DNA of 7,713 nucleotides from Butyrivibrio sp. UBA3740 (lineage in GTDB: Bacteria > Bacillota > Clostridia > Lachnospirales > Lachnospiraceae), in the NCBI GenBank assembly GCA_002372465.1, contig DFGW01000026.1, forward strand, positions 1 to 7,713, in the 5' to 3' direction. The translations under genes were made by a program, and so were the position numbers. Below are positions 7,231 through 7,713 of this stretch, piece by piece. The notes below the pieces were generated by a model. That model worked only from the letters and a program-made list of their open reading frames with translations, did not search any database and had not been told where the DNA came from. The first letter of the stretch is position 1. Each line of letters opens with the position of its first letter.

Positions 7231-7713
7231 TCAGTCGTTGGCGTAGTTCTTCTCACCCCTGAACTGGATGAGTGTTACAACAAGCACTATGGCAAAGAGC
7301 ACCAATGCTGATGCAGAAGCTCTTCCCAGCTTCCAGTTCCTGAAGGCCTCCTCGTAGATGTAGTAAACAAGAACGATGGCACTCTTATTAACGACACCGT
7401 TGGAGCCTCCGGCCAGCATATAAACTATGTCATATACCTTGAAGCAGTTGATAGTAAGCATTATAGTTACGAAAAATGTGGTGGGCTTAAGCTGCGGAAC
7501 CGTGATGTGACGGAATTTCTGCCAGGCATTTGCTCCGTCCAGGGATGCAGCCTCGTACAGGTCCTCGCTTATTCCCTGAAGTCCCGCCAGATAAATTACC
7601 ATATAATAACCCATGTTCTTCCAGACGGAGAACATGATAATTGTCAACATTACTGTACTTGATGAAGCAGCCCATTTAAGAGGCTGTGCATGAAATACGT
7701 TCATAAGAAGCTG
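7231..7713 (-). CDS. Carbohydrate ABC transporter permease, MalF/CUT1 type (N-terminal part outside window)
   Basis: This is the partner membrane subunit of the importer. The frame is open to the window edge, giving 160 C-terminal residues, roughly half of the usual length of about 290-310. An internal ATG at 7702-7704 is not the true start, because the frame continues upstream (QLL) and the protein would lack its early helices. The EAA loop begins EAASLDGANAWQKF at about fragment residue 54 and ends in ITVPQLKP, as in MalF-like permeases. Hydrophobic helices lie on both sides, and the protein ends in a charged RGEKNYAND tail after the last helix, with TGA at 7231-7233. It is the most upstream gene seen in the operon. 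A solute-binding protein gene is usually found beyond it, but that is outside this window. Confidence 0.95.
   Translation of the reverse strand, partial: QLLMNVFHAQPLKWAASSSTVMLTIIMFSVWKNMGYYMVIYLAGLQGISEDLYEAASLDGANAWQKFRHITVPQLKPTTFFVTIMLTINCFKVYDIVYMLAGGSNGVVNKSAIVLVYYIYEEAFRNWKLGRASASALVLFAIVLVVTLIQFRGEKNYAND

Noticed and set aside
7702..7704. ATG as the start of the right-most permease.
   Set aside because: The frame stays open to the window edge and the protein would lack the N-terminal helices found in MalF-type permeases, so the gene is truncated by the window.
1..7713. CRISPR arrays, insertion sequences, tRNA or rRNA genes, or phage genes.
   Set aside because: No regularly spaced repeats, transposase-like frames, terminal inverted repeats or RNA-gene signatures were seen; coding genes fill nearly all of the window.

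Overview
The window looks like part of the chromosome of a gut or rumen Firmicute. Lachnospiraceae (Butyrivibrio-like) is my best guess, from the moderate GC, the dense operon with AGGAGG-type ribosome binding sites, the CUT1-type sugar transporter and the cytoplasmic glycan enzymes. The genus is inferred from the style of the locus; I ran no comparison.

Layout. Bases 1-231 (+) are the last 76 codons of CTP synthase (pyrG), a housekeeping gene. A strong hairpin at 241-274 follows and serves as a shared terminator for convergent transcription. Everything else is on the minus strand and reads as one operon from right to left: a MalF-type ABC permease cut by the window edge (7231-7713), a MalG-type permease with a GTG start (6378-7214), a heparinase II/III-like polysaccharide lyase (4436-6373), a GH88 unsaturated glucuronyl hydrolase (3218-4363), a DUF2264 protein related to GH154 (1148-3190), and a small two-domain protein with a discoidin-like C-terminal half (302-1093). 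Gaps are 16, 4, 72, 27 and 54 nt, and no promoter is evident inside the operon.

How the genes may work together. The permeases would import an oligosaccharide. The lyase, which has no signal peptide, would cleave next to a uronic acid and leave a 4,5-unsaturated uronyl cap. The GH88 enzyme would remove that cap. The DUF2264 protein may act on a uronide or the remaining core, and the last protein is a binding module or an enzyme of unknown role. The enzyme set points to a glucuronate-containing glycan, such as arabinogalactan side chains or a glycosaminoglycan-like or exopolysaccharide fragment. The window does not show which. The solute-binding protein, ATPase and regulator are not in the window.

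The most unusual non-coding signal is a perfect 11-bp inverted repeat (6299-6327) inside codons 16-25 of the lyase gene. It resembles an intrinsic terminator and lies just downstream of a tightly coupled permease/lyase junction. It could adjust the ratio of transporter to enzymes. No mobile elements, CRISPR arrays, tRNA or rRNA genes were seen.
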